A stretch of DNA of 64,000 bases from the NCBI GenBank assembly GCA_903832325.1, contig CAILBC010000021.1, positions 1-64,000 of the forward strand, written 5' to 3'. The notes below the pieces were generated by a model. It searched no databases. It saw only the letters and a program-made list of their open reading frames with translations, and was not told the origin of the DNA. How positions within the stretch are numbered: position 1 is the stretch's first letter; each line of letters begins with the position of its first letter. Shown in pieces: positions 8,042-16,758 of the stretch. The position numbers and the translations under genes are program-made. The DNA comes from an uncultured Sphingomonadales bacterium (lineage in GTDB: Bacteria > Pseudomonadota > Alphaproteobacteria > Sphingomonadales > Sphingomonadaceae).

Positions 8042-8985
8042 TGAACGAACCCGATGCAATGCCGGATCCGATCGTGGCGCAGGCCGCGCAATGGCATGTC
8101 GAAAGCCACGGCGATGCCATGGACTGGGACGCGTTCACGCGCTGGCTGGAGGCTGACCCGCGTCATGCCGCCGCCTATGATGCCGTGGCGCAGACCGATG
8201 CGCTGATTGCCGAGCATGCGGCAGAGCTGGCCGATCGCCTGTCCGACGATGCCGCTCCGCCTGCACCGCGCCGGGCGCTGCCCAGGTTTGCCGCCGCGGC
8301 CCTGGCCGCCGCGGCCGGTGTTGCGCTGGTGCTCGGCTGGCCGCAGCCGCAGGCGCAGATCACCCGCACCGGCGACAGCGCGCGCGTGGTCGCGCTGGCC
8401 GACGGATCGCAGATCACGCTCGCGCCGCGCAGCCGGCTGACGGTGACGGGCAATCGCCTGGCGCTGGATGGCGAGGCGCATTTTGCCATCCGCCACGATC
8501 CTTCGCGCGCGCTGCAGATTGCCGCAGGCCCGGTAACGATCGTGGATATCGGCACGACCTTTGATGTTGCGACCAGCGCCAGCGATGCCGGGGTGCGCAT
8601 CGCCGTAACCGAAGGCAGCGTCACCGCGACCGCACAACACGACGCAACCGTGCATCTGGGCCAGGGTGACGGCGTGCAGTTTCAGGCCGGCACGCCGCCG
8701 CGCGTGGTGGCCGGGCGGGGTCTGGGCCTGGCCGGGTGGGCCAGCGGCGCGCTCAGCTATGACAATGCGCCGCTGGCGCTGGTGGCCGAAGACATTGCGC
8801 GGCTGACCGGCACCCGGATAACGCTTGCCCCCGGACTGAGCGCACGGCGTTTTTCGGGATCGCTGAGTTTGATCCGCAATGGTGCCGATAAAGACGCCGG
8901 CAAAAGCCGCACGGCGCGCGATCTGGCGAAAATTCTTAACCTTCGCTTGGTACCCGAATCGGATGGGGTGATGCTGGTCGGGTAA
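8041..8985 (+). CDS. FecR-family anti-sigma factor / signal transducer
   Basis: The 314-aa protein has a cytoplasmic N-terminal DUF4880 domain (about residues 8-50, with WDAFTRWLEADPRHAAAYD), a single membrane segment (about 82-100), a periplasmic FecR domain (about 108-210, with the GDSARVVALADGSQITLAPRS stretch) and a C-terminal DUF4974-like domain. It should hold the sigma factor inactive and receive the signal from the STN domain of the receptor encoded just upstream. The ATG at 8041 shares a base with the sigma-factor stop; a GTG at 8038 is an alternative. The order receptor-sigma-FecR differs from the classical fecI-fecR-fecA order. Confidence 0.88.
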   Translation: MNEPDAMPDPIVAQAAQWHVESHGDAMDWDAFTRWLEADPRHAAAYDAVAQTDALIAEHAAELADRLSDDAAPPAPRRALPRFAAAALAAAAGVALVLGWPQPQAQITRTGDSARVVALADGSQITLAPRSRLTVTGNRLALDGEAHFAIRHDPSRALQIAAGPVTIVDIGTTFDVATSASDAGVRIAVTEGSVTATAQHDATVHLGQGDGVQFQAGTPPRVVAGRGLGLAGWASGALSYDNAPLALVAEDIARLTGTRITLAPGLSARRFSGSLSLIRNGADKDAGKSRTARDLAKILNLRLVPESDGVMLVG

Positions 8986-9165
8986 TGCTGGCCCCCGCCG
9001 CGCGCAGAGCCGCTTTTCCGGCAGCGTCCCGACGGGACAAATTTTTTGCAAAAGCCCTGGTGGCAACTGCGGCCCGTTCGGGGCGGCGGCGTCATGAAAG
9101 GGACGAACCCCGGGCAACCAACGGCGCGGGGCGGGACAAGACGACGAACGTTTGCGGAGGCAGGC

Positions 9166-9612
9166 ATGGCGACAACAGTCAATCTTACGGTCAATGGCAC
9201 GGCGCGCACGGTCACCGTCGACAGTCTCGATACACCGCTGCTGTGGGTCCTGCGCGATACGCTGGGGCTGACCGGCACCAAATATGGCTGCGGCGTGGAA
9301 ATCTGCGGCGCCTGCACGGTTATTGCCGATGGGCAAGCGATCAAGACCTGCGACACCAGCGTTGGTGAAATGGCAGGCCGCACGATCATGACAGTCGAAG
9401 GGCTGGCCGCGGATGCCGATGGCAAGAAGGCGCAGGCCGCGTGGATTGCCGCACAGGTTCCGCAATGCGGATACTGCCAGTCGGGCTTTCTGATGGCCAC
9501 CGTTGCGGCGATGAAGGCCGGCCACCACGGCAGCAATATCGCCGGCGAATTGAGCAATGTCTGCCTGTGCGGCACGTATCCGCGCATCGCCAAAGCGATC
9601 AGCACCCTTTAA
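9166..9612 (+). CDS. Molybdenum hydroxylase small subunit, [2Fe-2S] (isoquinoline 1-oxidoreductase alpha type)
   Basis: The 148-aa protein is the iron-sulfur subunit of a xanthine-oxidase-family hydroxylase. Ferredoxin-type cluster ligands are C42, C47, C50 and C62; the second, all-helical domain supplies C101, C104, C133 and C135 (CGYCQSGF and CLC). It passes electrons from the molybdenum centre of the large subunit encoded 37 bp downstream. A good Shine-Dalgarno (GGAGG) precedes the ATG at 9166; the in-frame extension upstream is Arg/Gly-rich and implausible. The substrate (an N-heterocycle or aldehyde) cannot be told from sequence. Confidence 0.9.
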   Translation: MATTVNLTVNGTARTVTVDSLDTPLLWVLRDTLGLTGTKYGCGVEICGACTVIADGQAIKTCDTSVGEMAGRTIMTVEGLAADADGKKAQAAWIAAQVPQCGYCQSGFLMATVAAMKAGHHGSNIAGELSNVCLCGTYPRIAKAISTL

Positions 9613-9649
9613 AAAAACCCGAAACTGCGCGATCAGGAGGAGCCTGCCC

Positions 9650-11842
9650 ATGGCCAATACCTCGCAAGTTACCGTCACCCGCCGCGGCTTTGTTGCTGGC
9701 GGGGTCGCAGCGACCGCCGGTTCGGCTCTGGTCGTGCCGCTGGTGATGCAATCGGCGGGCACCACGACCGTGCCCTTGTCAGTCCGGCGGCCCGGGCTGC
9801 TGCCCGCGCCCGGCACCCCGCTGGGTGCTTATCTGAAGATTGACAGCAACGATATCGTCACCGTGATGATCGGGCCGACCGAAATGGGCCAGGGCATCCT
9901 GTCGGGCCTGGCGCAGCTCGCCGCGGCCGAACTGGGGATCGACTGGAAACAGGTCCAGGGCGAACATTCGGTAACGACCGGCGCCAATGCGGCCAGCTTT
10001 GTAAACCCGCTGTTCCACGCGCAAGTTACCGGTGGCAGCACGAGCATGCGCGGCTGGTATCTGCCGATGCGTCAGGCCGCTGCCCAGGCGCGCGCGCTGC
10101 TGTTGCAGGCAGCTGCCCAACAGTTTGGCGGCAATTGGGCGCTGGCCCCCGGCGGCAAAGTTGTCCACCAGGGCGTCTTTCACACCTTTGGCGAACTGGT
10201 CGCGACAGCGGCGACTTTGCCCATGCCCGCGGTGCAGCCGCTGGAAGACCCGCGCGGCTATATCGGCAAGGCCCTGCCGCGGCTGGATATTCCGCCAAAA
10301 GTCAACGGCCACGCGGTGTTCGGCATCGATGTTGTGCTGCCCAACATGGTCTATGCCACCACGGTCCATTGCCCGACGCTGGGTGGAACCGTGAAAACCG
10401 CCCCCGCCACCGCCAACGGCGCCCAGGTGATCAACCTGACAACCGCCGTGGGGGTTGTCGCGGCCGATACCCATGCCGCCTTCAGCGCGGCGCAGGGTCT
10501 GGCCAGCCGCGTGACCTGGACTTTGCCGACCAATCTGGCGCTGCTGGATTCGACCAGCATCTTTGCCGCCGGTGCCGCGCTGCTGACATCGACCACCGTC
10601 GCGCCGCAACCCGCCGAAACCGCGGGTGACGCGGCCAAGGCGCTGGCCGCGGCAACGAAAACGATCGATGCCACCTATACCCTGCCCTTTGTCGCGCACA
10701 CGTATCTGGAAGTGATCAACTGCACGGTCCACCCGATCCATACGGCGGGCGTGCTGACCGCGATGGAACTGTGGGTGCCAACCCAGGCGCAGGCCTTTGT
10801 CCTGCCCACGGTGGCCGCGCTGACCGGCCTGCCGATGACCGCGATCACGGTCCACACGCCGTTTATCGGCAGCGGTTTCGGGCGGAAAATCGAACAGGAT
10901 TACGTGACCGAGGCGGTGAAGATCGCATTGGCGGTGAACAAGCCGGTGAAACTGACGTGGAGCCGCCCGCAGGATTTCGCCAACGACAAGTTCCGCCCTT
11001 GCGCGCAGATCCGCGTGCGGCTGGGCGCAGACAGCACCGGCGCCCCCACCGCGCTGGTCTATCGCAATGTCTCGCCATCGATTTCGGGCCAGCGCAATCC
11101 CAACAACCCCGAAGATACCGGCGCGGTCGCCGGCGCGGTGGGCATGCCTTATGCCATTGCCAACCGGCAGATCGAATTCGTGCCCAACCCTTGTGCAATC
11201 CCGCTCGGCTATTGGCGGTCGGTGGGTGAAAGCTACAACACCTTTGCGGTGGAAAGCGCGATCGACGAATTGGCGCTGGCGCTGAATCAGGACCCGCTGA
11301 CATTCCGCCGCACGTTCCTGGCGGGCGATCCGCGCGCGCTGGGCGTGGTCAACGCCGTGGCAACGCTCGCCAACTGGGGCAAGCAGGCCGCCGGGCACGC
11401 GCAGGGCCTGGCCTTTCTCAAAGGGTTCGGCAGCTATATCGCGGTCGTTGCCGATGTGACGAAATCGGGCACCGGCGGCACTTTGCATGTGTCGAAACTG
11501 TCGGTGGCGATTGATTGCGGCGTCGTCGTGAACCCCGATTCCGTGGCCGCGCAATTGGAAGGCGGGCTGATCCACGGGATGGCCGCGACATTGTGGCAGC
11601 AGGCGACTTTTGCCAACGGGGTGCCGGCGGTCAGCAATTTCAACCGCTATCGCGTGGCCCGGCTCAGCGATGTTCCGGCCATTGCGACAACCATCGTTTC
11701 CAGCACGCAGGCCCCGGGCGGTGTCGGCGAAACCGGCGTGCCCTGCGTGGCACCGGCCATTGCCAATGCCTGGGCCCGCCTGACCGGCGTTCGCCAGCGC
11801 AGCCTGCCCTTCTTTCCCGGTTCAACGATGAGCGACGGCTGA
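9650..11842 (+). CDS. Molybdenum hydroxylase large subunit, isoquinoline 1-oxidoreductase beta type (Tat substrate)
   Basis: The 730-aa protein binds the molybdenum cofactor. The N terminus has a twin-arginine signal (TRRGFVAGG at residues 10-18) followed by a hydrophobic stretch, so the enzyme is probably exported folded with its small subunit. Recognisable cofactor-site segments are GPTEMGQGI, the GSGFGRK loop, and GVGETG near the end with the catalytic Glu at about residue 694. There is no FAD subunit; a cytochrome usually accepts electrons in this family but none is encoded beside it. AGGAGG at 9635-9640 sets the start. No XdhC-like maturation gene is adjacent. Confidence 0.88.
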   Translation: MANTSQVTVTRRGFVAGGVAATAGSALVVPLVMQSAGTTTVPLSVRRPGLLPAPGTPLGAYLKIDSNDIVTVMIGPTEMGQGILSGLAQLAAAELGIDWKQVQGEHSVTTGANAASFVNPLFHAQVTGGSTSMRGWYLPMRQAAAQARALLLQAAAQQFGGNWALAPGGKVVHQGVFHTFGELVATAATLPMPAVQPLEDPRGYIGKALPRLDIPPKVNGHAVFGIDVVLPNMVYATTVHCPTLGGTVKTAPATANGAQVINLTTAVGVVAADTHAAFSAAQGLASRVTWTLPTNLALLDSTSIFAAGAALLTSTTVAPQPAETAGDAAKALAAATKTIDATYTLPFVAHTYLEVINCTVHPIHTAGVLTAMELWVPTQAQAFVLPTVAALTGLPMTAITVHTPFIGSGFGRKIEQDYVTEAVKIALAVNKPVKLTWSRPQDFANDKFRPCAQIRVRLGADSTGAPTALVYRNVSPSISGQRNPNNPEDTGAVAGAVGMPYAIANRQIEFVPNPCAIPLGYWRSVGESYNTFAVESAIDELALALNQDPLTFRRTFLAGDPRALGVVNAVATLANWGKQAAGHAQGLAFLKGFGSYIAVVADVTKSGTGGTLHVSKLSVAIDCGVVVNPDSVAAQLEGGLIHGMAATLWQQATFANGVPAVSNFNRYRVARLSDVPAIATTIVSSTQAPGGVGETGVPCVAPAIANAWARLTGVRQRSLPFFPGSTMSDG

Positions 11843-11862
11843 TCATGCGGTCACCCGGCTGA

Positions 11863-12471
11863 ATGTTGCCAAAGTTGCTTGCCCCGCCCGGGTTGTTTGC
11901 CGTGGCTGCGCTTGCCGCGCTGCTTGCGGGGGGGCCGGCGCGTGCCGATGTGTTCGAATTGGGTGCCAATGGCGCCTTCGCCCGGGTCGATCGCCAGGCG
12001 CAGGCCCCGGTTGCGGCGGAAACGGCCGTCAGCCTGCGCGCCATGACCGGGCCGGCGCGGGCGCGCACCATTCTGGCGGCGATTTCCGTGCTGGCGCGGC
12101 GCAACCGGCTCGATCCGGCGCTGGTCGAGGCCGTGGCCTGGGCGGAATCGCGGCTGCACCCCGATGCCGTTTCGGCCAAGGGCGCGGTGGGGGTGATGCA
12201 GCTGATGCCGGCAACGGCCGCGCAGATGGGCATCGATGCGCACGACTGGCGCACCAATGTGGCGGGCGGAGCCGCGCTGCTGGCGCGGTTGCTGCGCCGT
12301 TATGACAACGATCTGGTCAAGGCGCTGGCCGCCTATAACGCGGGCACCGCAGCGGTCGATCGCTATCACGGGGTGCCGCCGTGGCGCGAAACGCGCGCCT
12401 ATGTCGCTGCCATCTTGGACCGGCTGGCGGTTCGTGCCATGCAGGACACCACAAGCGGCCAGAACGGGTAG
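11863..12471 (+). CDS. virB1: VirB1-like lytic transglycosylase
   Basis: The 202-aa protein has a signal peptide (residues 1-28) and an SLT domain (about 75-190): VEAVAWAESRLHPDAVSAKG with the catalytic Glu, GVMQLMPATA, and AAYNAGTAAVDRYHGVPPW. It should cut peptidoglycan to let the secretion channel span the wall. It starts 20 bp after the molybdenum hydroxylase gene and heads the type IV secretion operon. The final codons and stop are tandemly duplicated (12460-12484). Confidence 0.85.
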   Translation: MLPKLLAPPGLFAVAALAALLAGGPARADVFELGANGAFARVDRQAQAPVAAETAVSLRAMTGPARARTILAAISVLARRNRLDPALVEAVAWAESRLHPDAVSAKGAVGVMQLMPATAAQMGIDAHDWRTNVAGGAALLARLLRRYDNDLVKALAAYNAGTAAVDRYHGVPPWRETRAYVAAILDRLAVRAMQDTTSGQNG

Positions 12472-12484
12472 ACAGAACGGGTAG
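12460..12484. repeat. Duplicated 12-bp stop-codon segment
   Basis: The 12-mer CAGAACGGGTAG occurs at 12460-12471 and again at 12473-12484, 13 bp apart. The first copy ends the virB1 frame, and the second lies just before virB2. It is probably a slippage product. Confidence 0.8.
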
Positions 12485-12490
12485 CGGGAC

Positions 12491-12853
12491 ATGATGAACA
12501 GCAAAAGGATCATGGCACAGATGGCGACGCGGCACGTGCGCGGCGCAAGTGCGGCGGCGGCCGTGTGGCTGGCCGGCCTGCGCCCGGTGCTGGCGCAGGC
12601 GCAAGTGGCGGTGCAGGCCAATCCGGCCGGATCGGGCCCGATCAACGCCGCACTCGGCTGGATCGAAGGCACGCTGCTGGGATCGCTGGCGACAACCGCG
12701 GCGGTGATCGCGGTGGCGGTGGTCGGGCTGATGATGCTGACCGGGCGGATCGACTGGCGGCGCGGGCTGACGGTGATTCTGGGCGCGTTCATCCTGTTTG
12801 GCGCGGCCACGATCGTTGCCGGCATCCGCGGCGTCGCCGCCGGCACGCCATGA
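12491..12853 (+). CDS. virB2: VirB2/TrbC-like pilin subunit of a type IV secretion system
   Basis: The 120-aa protein has a long signal sequence ending near AQAQV (about residue 38), then two hydrophobic helices (about 57-80 and 90-112) separated by a short basic loop (GRIDWRR). This is the typical VirB2/TrbC hairpin, which polymerises into the pilus. The first ATG at 12491 was chosen; a second Met follows it. The 3' end overlaps virB3 in an ATGA arrangement. Confidence 0.85.
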   Translation: MMNSKRIMAQMATRHVRGASAAAAVWLAGLRPVLAQAQVAVQANPAGSGPINAALGWIEGTLLGSLATTAAVIAVAVVGLMMLTGRIDWRRGLTVILGAFILFGAATIVAGIRGVAAGTP

Positions 12854-13134
12854 GCGCGCTGCCCGCAGACCCCTTGTTCGGTGCGCTGACCCGGCCGCAG
12901 ATGGTCGCCGGGGTAACCTACAGCTATGCCGTGTTCAATCTGATCGTGACCATCGAGCTGTTCCTGATCAGCCACCGCTTTGCCATTCTGCTGCTCGCGC
13001 TGGTGATCCATGCCGCAGGGGTGATGGGCTGCCTGCGCGATCCGCGTATCTTCGATCTTTGGCTGGTGCGCGTAAGTCGTTGCCCCCGCATCAGGAATTT
13101 CGGTTTCTGGGCGGCCAATTCCTACATGCCATAG
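12850..13134 (+). CDS. virB3: VirB3-like inner-membrane protein
   Basis: The 94-aa protein has the DPLFGALTRPQMVAGV N terminus typical of VirB3 (a conserved xPLFxGLTRP motif), then two membrane helices (about 22-38 and 40-58) and a DPRIFDLWLVR tail. VirB3 works with the VirB4 ATPase at the base of the channel. Its ATG overlaps the virB2 stop (ATGA), and virB4 starts 10 bp later. Confidence 0.87.
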   Translation: MSALPADPLFGALTRPQMVAGVTYSYAVFNLIVTIELFLISHRFAILLLALVIHAAGVMGCLRDPRIFDLWLVRVSRCPRIRNFGFWAANSYMP

Positions 13135-13144
13135 GCCCGCGCCG

Positions 13145-15556
13145 ATGACCGCCACCGCGATCGGCCATGGCTTTGGCACAAGGCTGCGCCCGCGCGAAAC
13201 GCCGGTGGGCAAACACTTGCCCTATGCCTGGCACTATGACCGCGACACCGTGATCTGCCACGATGGCACGCTGCTGCAAGTGGTCGAAGTGGCAGGGTTC
13301 GCCGGTGAAACCGCCGACGATGCCGACATCAACTATCGCAAGCAACTGCGCGAAACGCTGTTGCGCAGCATCGCCGATTCGCGGCTGGGGCTGTATCATC
13401 ACATCATCCGCCGCCCGGTCGGGGTGGACAGCGCGGGCGGCTTTGCCGATCCGTTCTGCCGTCTGCTCGATGCGCGCTGGCACGATGCGCTGGGCGCGCG
13501 CGGCCTGTTCCGCAACAGCCATTTCCTCACCCTGGTGCAGCGCCCCTTGCGCGGCGGGGTGGGCTGGCTGGACCGGCTGTGGCGCGCCAGCCGCGATGCC
13601 GATGCGGTGCAACGCGAAGACCTGCGCCGCATGCAGGCCGCGCGCGAGGCGGTGCTGGCCACGCTTGCCCCCTATCGCGCCCGCGCGTTGGGGGTGATTC
13701 GCGATGATCAGGGCGAATCATCGGAAATTGCCGCGTTTCTGGCGCTGCTGCTGGGCGGGGATGACCGCCGCGTGGCCACCAGCGCCGACGATCTGGCGAT
13801 GCATATCCCCGATCGGCGCCTGACATTCGGGCTGGAGGCCATGGAAATCGGCGCGGGCAACGGGCAACCGCGCCATTATGCGGCAATCGTGTCGCTGAAG
13901 GATTATCCGGCGCTGTCGGCACCCGGCATGCTCGATGCGGTGACCCGCCTGCCGCACCAGATGGTGCTGAGCGAAAGCTTTTCGTTCATGGACCGCACGG
14001 CCGCGCTGGGCCGCATGGGCACCGCGCTGCGCCGGCTGCGCGCCGCCGAAGACGATGCCTGGTCGCTGCGCGATGAACTGGCCGCCGCGCGCGACGATGT
14101 CGGCGCGGGGCGTGCGGCATTTGGCGAACACCACCTGACCGTGCTGGTGCGCGCGCCCGATCTGGCCGCGCTCGACAGCGCGGTCGCCGATGTCCAGGCC
14201 GCGCTGGGCGAAGCCGGCGGGGTCGGCGTGCGCGAGGATATCAATCTGGAACCCGCGTTCTGGGCGCAGTTTCCCGCCAATTTCACTTATGTTGCGCGAA
14301 AGGCGATGATTTCCGCCGCCAATTTTGCCAGCTTTGCCGCGTTCCACGATGCGCCCACCGGATCGGCCGCCGACAACCATTGGGGCCCGGCGCTGGCCGT
14401 GCTGGAAACCACCGCCGACACCCCCTATCACCTGAACCTGCACCACGGCGATCTGGGCAATTTCACCGTGATCGGCCCCAGCGGGTCGGGCAAGACCGTG
14501 CTGCTGACCTTTCTGATGGCGCAGGCCGAAAAATTCGGCCCGCGCATCGTGTTTTTCGACAAGGATCGCGGCGGCGAGCCGTTCATCCGTGCTGCCGGCG
14601 GCCGCTATCACCGGCTCAGCGCCGGGGGCGCGACCGGGTTCAACCCGCTGCTGCTGCCCGATACGCCGGGGCACCGCGCGTTCCTGCGCGAATGGCTGGC
14701 GCTGTTGCTGGGCGGGGCCGAATTGCTCGATGTGGAAGAGATCGCGGTGGTGGCCGATGCGATCGATGCCAATTTCGATCAGCCGCCGGCGCTGCGCCGC
14801 CTGCGGTTCCTGCGCGAAATGCTGGCCGGGGCGCGAATCCCTCGCGCGGGTGATCTTAGCGCACGGTTGCGCGCCTGGCATGGCGATGGCGAACACGCCT
14901 GGCTGTTCGACAATGCCGAAGACAGCCTGGATTTCGCACAGCCGATCGCCGGGTTCGACATGACCGAACTGCTCGACAATCCGGTGCTGCGCACCCCGGT
15001 CATGTTCTATTTGTTCCATCGCGTCGAACAAGTGCTGGATGGCAAGCCGACGATGATCGTGATCGACGAAGGCTGGAAAGCGCTCGACGATGACGTGTTT
15101 GCCCGGCGGCTGAAGGATTGGCAGAAAACCATCCGCAAACGCAACGGCGTGGTCGGGTTCTGCACGCAAAGCGCGGGCGATGCGCTGGACAGCCGGATTG
15201 CCGGGGCGATCATCGAACAGGCCGCCACGCAGTTTTTCCTGCCCAATCCCAAGGCGCGCAGCGAAGATTATATCGGCGGCTTTGGCCTGACCGCGCACGA
15301 ATTCGCGCTGGTGCGCAGCCTGCCCGATACGGCGCGCTGCCTGCTGGTCAAACGCCCCGATCACAGCGCGGTGGTGCGGCTGGACCTGTCGGGGCTGGAG
15401 GATCTGATTCCCGTGCTGTCGGGCACCGAACGGTCGGTGCGCCTGCTCGATGAATTGCGCGAAACGCATGGCGATGATCCGCATGACTGGCTGGCGCCGT
15501 TCATCGATGCCGTGCGGGGCAAGGCCCAAAGTGCAGGCCGGAGTGCAGGCCGATGA
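13145..15556 (+). CDS. virB4: VirB4 ATPase of a type IV secretion system
   Basis: At 803 aa it has the normal size. An N-terminal VirB4 domain (about 1-400) interacts with VirB3 and the membrane. The C-terminal ATPase carries Walker A (GPSGSGKTVLL, about 444-454), a Walker B-like MIVIDEGWK (about 636-644) and a downstream RxNG-type segment (RKRNGVVGFCTQS). It powers pilus assembly and substrate transfer. The gene ends with ATGA overlapping virB6. It is the largest and best-conserved gene of the operon. Confidence 0.93.
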   Translation: MTATAIGHGFGTRLRPRETPVGKHLPYAWHYDRDTVICHDGTLLQVVEVAGFAGETADDADINYRKQLRETLLRSIADSRLGLYHHIIRRPVGVDSAGGFADPFCRLLDARWHDALGARGLFRNSHFLTLVQRPLRGGVGWLDRLWRASRDADAVQREDLRRMQAAREAVLATLAPYRARALGVIRDDQGESSEIAAFLALLLGGDDRRVATSADDLAMHIPDRRLTFGLEAMEIGAGNGQPRHYAAIVSLKDYPALSAPGMLDAVTRLPHQMVLSESFSFMDRTAALGRMGTALRRLRAAEDDAWSLRDELAAARDDVGAGRAAFGEHHLTVLVRAPDLAALDSAVADVQAALGEAGGVGVREDINLEPAFWAQFPANFTYVARKAMISAANFASFAAFHDAPTGSAADNHWGPALAVLETTADTPYHLNLHHGDLGNFTVIGPSGSGKTVLLTFLMAQAEKFGPRIVFFDKDRGGEPFIRAAGGRYHRLSAGGATGFNPLLLPDTPGHRAFLREWLALLLGGAELLDVEEIAVVADAIDANFDQPPALRRLRFLREMLAGARIPRAGDLSARLRAWHGDGEHAWLFDNAEDSLDFAQPIAGFDMTELLDNPVLRTPVMFYLFHRVEQVLDGKPTMIVIDEGWKALDDDVFARRLKDWQKTIRKRNGVVGFCTQSAGDALDSRIAGAIIEQAATQFFLPNPKARSEDYIGGFGLTAHEFALVRSLPDTARCLLVKRPDHSAVVRLDLSGLEDLIPVLSGTERSVRLLDELRETHGDDPHDWLAPFIDAVRGKAQSAGRSAGR

Positions 15557-16758
15557 TGACCTGCCCCGGCCCTGCCGACAGCCTGGGCGCCGTGCGCGGC
15601 GTGCTCGGCTCGGTCGATTGCCAGGTGGAAGGCTATGCCCGCGCCGCCTATCTGGCACTGTCGGGCCCCCAATCGTTCTTTCCCGCCGCGCTGACCAGCC
15701 TGCTGGTGATCTATGTCGCGCTGATCGGGTTTCGCATGATGTTCGGCATCGGCCAGGTGCGCGTGGCCGATGCGCCGATGATCGCGCTGAAAATCGGCAT
15801 CGTGCTGAGCCTGGTGTTCAACTGGTCGCTGTTTGAAACGCTGGTGTTCAATCTGGCCACCGACGCGCCCTATGAAGTGGCGCAAGTGGTTGCCCAGCCG
15901 CTGCGCACCGGCGGATCGACGCTGGCGGCCGACCCGTTGACCGGGCTGCAGGCGCTCTATGACGAAATCGGCACCGATGCCGAAGATCTGGGGCACAAGG
16001 CCGGGCCCAATCCGGTGCTGCTGCAAGGGGGTGAGGCGCTGGCTTCGCAAAAGCTGTGGACCGCGCAGGCGACCTTGTTTCTGAGCACCGCGGGCGTGCT
16101 CGCCATGGCGATGATCGCGGTGGGCATCCTTACGGCGCTGGGGCCGGTGTTCATCGCGGCGGCGCTGCTGGGCGAAACCGCGGGGCTGTTCTGGGGATGG
16201 CTGCGCGCGCTGGTCGGCGTGGCGCTGGTGCCGATGCTGTGCTGGACAACCACGCTGATCCTGCTGGCCACGGCCGAACCCTGGGCGCTCGATCTCGCCA
16301 ACGGGCGCAGCGGGGGGCATATCCGGCTGGCGACGGTCGACACGCTGAGCCTGATCATTTTCGTGTTTGCCGCCGCGCAGGCCGCGCTGACCGCGGCGTG
16401 CCTGGCGATTGCCGGCGGGCTGGGCCTGGCCCGGCGCACATCGGCCGCGCGCGACCGAAGCACAGCGCCCGCAGCCGCCCCGACAATCGACCCGGGGCCG
16501 ATGTCCCGTGCCGAGCGGCTGGCGCTGACCATCGGCGCACCCGGCGCCGCGCGGCGCCGCGGGGCCGAAGCGGCCAGCCTGCGCATCGATGCGGGCACCG
16601 GCGCAGCGAGCGCGGCCGGCACAACCACGGGCGCAGGGCGTGGTGGCCCGGCTGAGGGCGGCGGCGGCGGCCCGCTGGCAGGCGATGCCTATTGGCGCAA
16701 CGCCCATTTGCGCAGCGGCAGCAGCGCGACCGCGCGCAAGACAAGGAGGCGATCATGA
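15553..16758 (+). CDS. virB6: VirB6/TrbL-like polytopic inner-membrane protein
   Basis: The 401-aa protein has about five to six hydrophobic segments between residues 45 and 300, including SLLVIYVALIGFRMMFGIGQV and the LVGVALVPMLCWTTTLILL region, as expected for VirB6. The last 100 residues are rich in Ala, Gly and Arg and probably cytoplasmic. VirB6 forms part of the inner-membrane channel. It overlaps both neighbours by ATGA (virB4 and virB9), so no room exists for virB7 or virB8 between them. Confidence 0.85.
   Translation: MMTCPGPADSLGAVRGVLGSVDCQVEGYARAAYLALSGPQSFFPAALTSLLVIYVALIGFRMMFGIGQVRVADAPMIALKIGIVLSLVFNWSLFETLVFNLATDAPYEVAQVVAQPLRTGGSTLAADPLTGLQALYDEIGTDAEDLGHKAGPNPVLLQGGEALASQKLWTAQATLFLSTAGVLAMAMIAVGILTALGPVFIAAALLGETAGLFWGWLRALVGVALVPMLCWTTTLILLATAEPWALDLANGRSGGHIRLATVDTLSLIIFVFAAAQAALTAACLAIAGGLGLARRTSAARDRSTAPAAAPTIDPGPMSRAERLALTIGAPGAARRRGAEAASLRIDAGTGAASAAGTTTGAGRGGPAEGGGGGPLAGDAYWRNAHLRSGSSATARKTRRRS

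Noticed and set aside
9779-11575. Long minus-strand open frame opposite the molybdenum hydroxylase
   Set aside because: It is a GC-rich shadow frame with His/Arg-rich, low-natural composition; the plus-strand gene has clear family motifs.
13718-15658. Long minus-strand open frame opposite virB4
   Set aside because: Antisense shadow of a well-supported ATPase gene.
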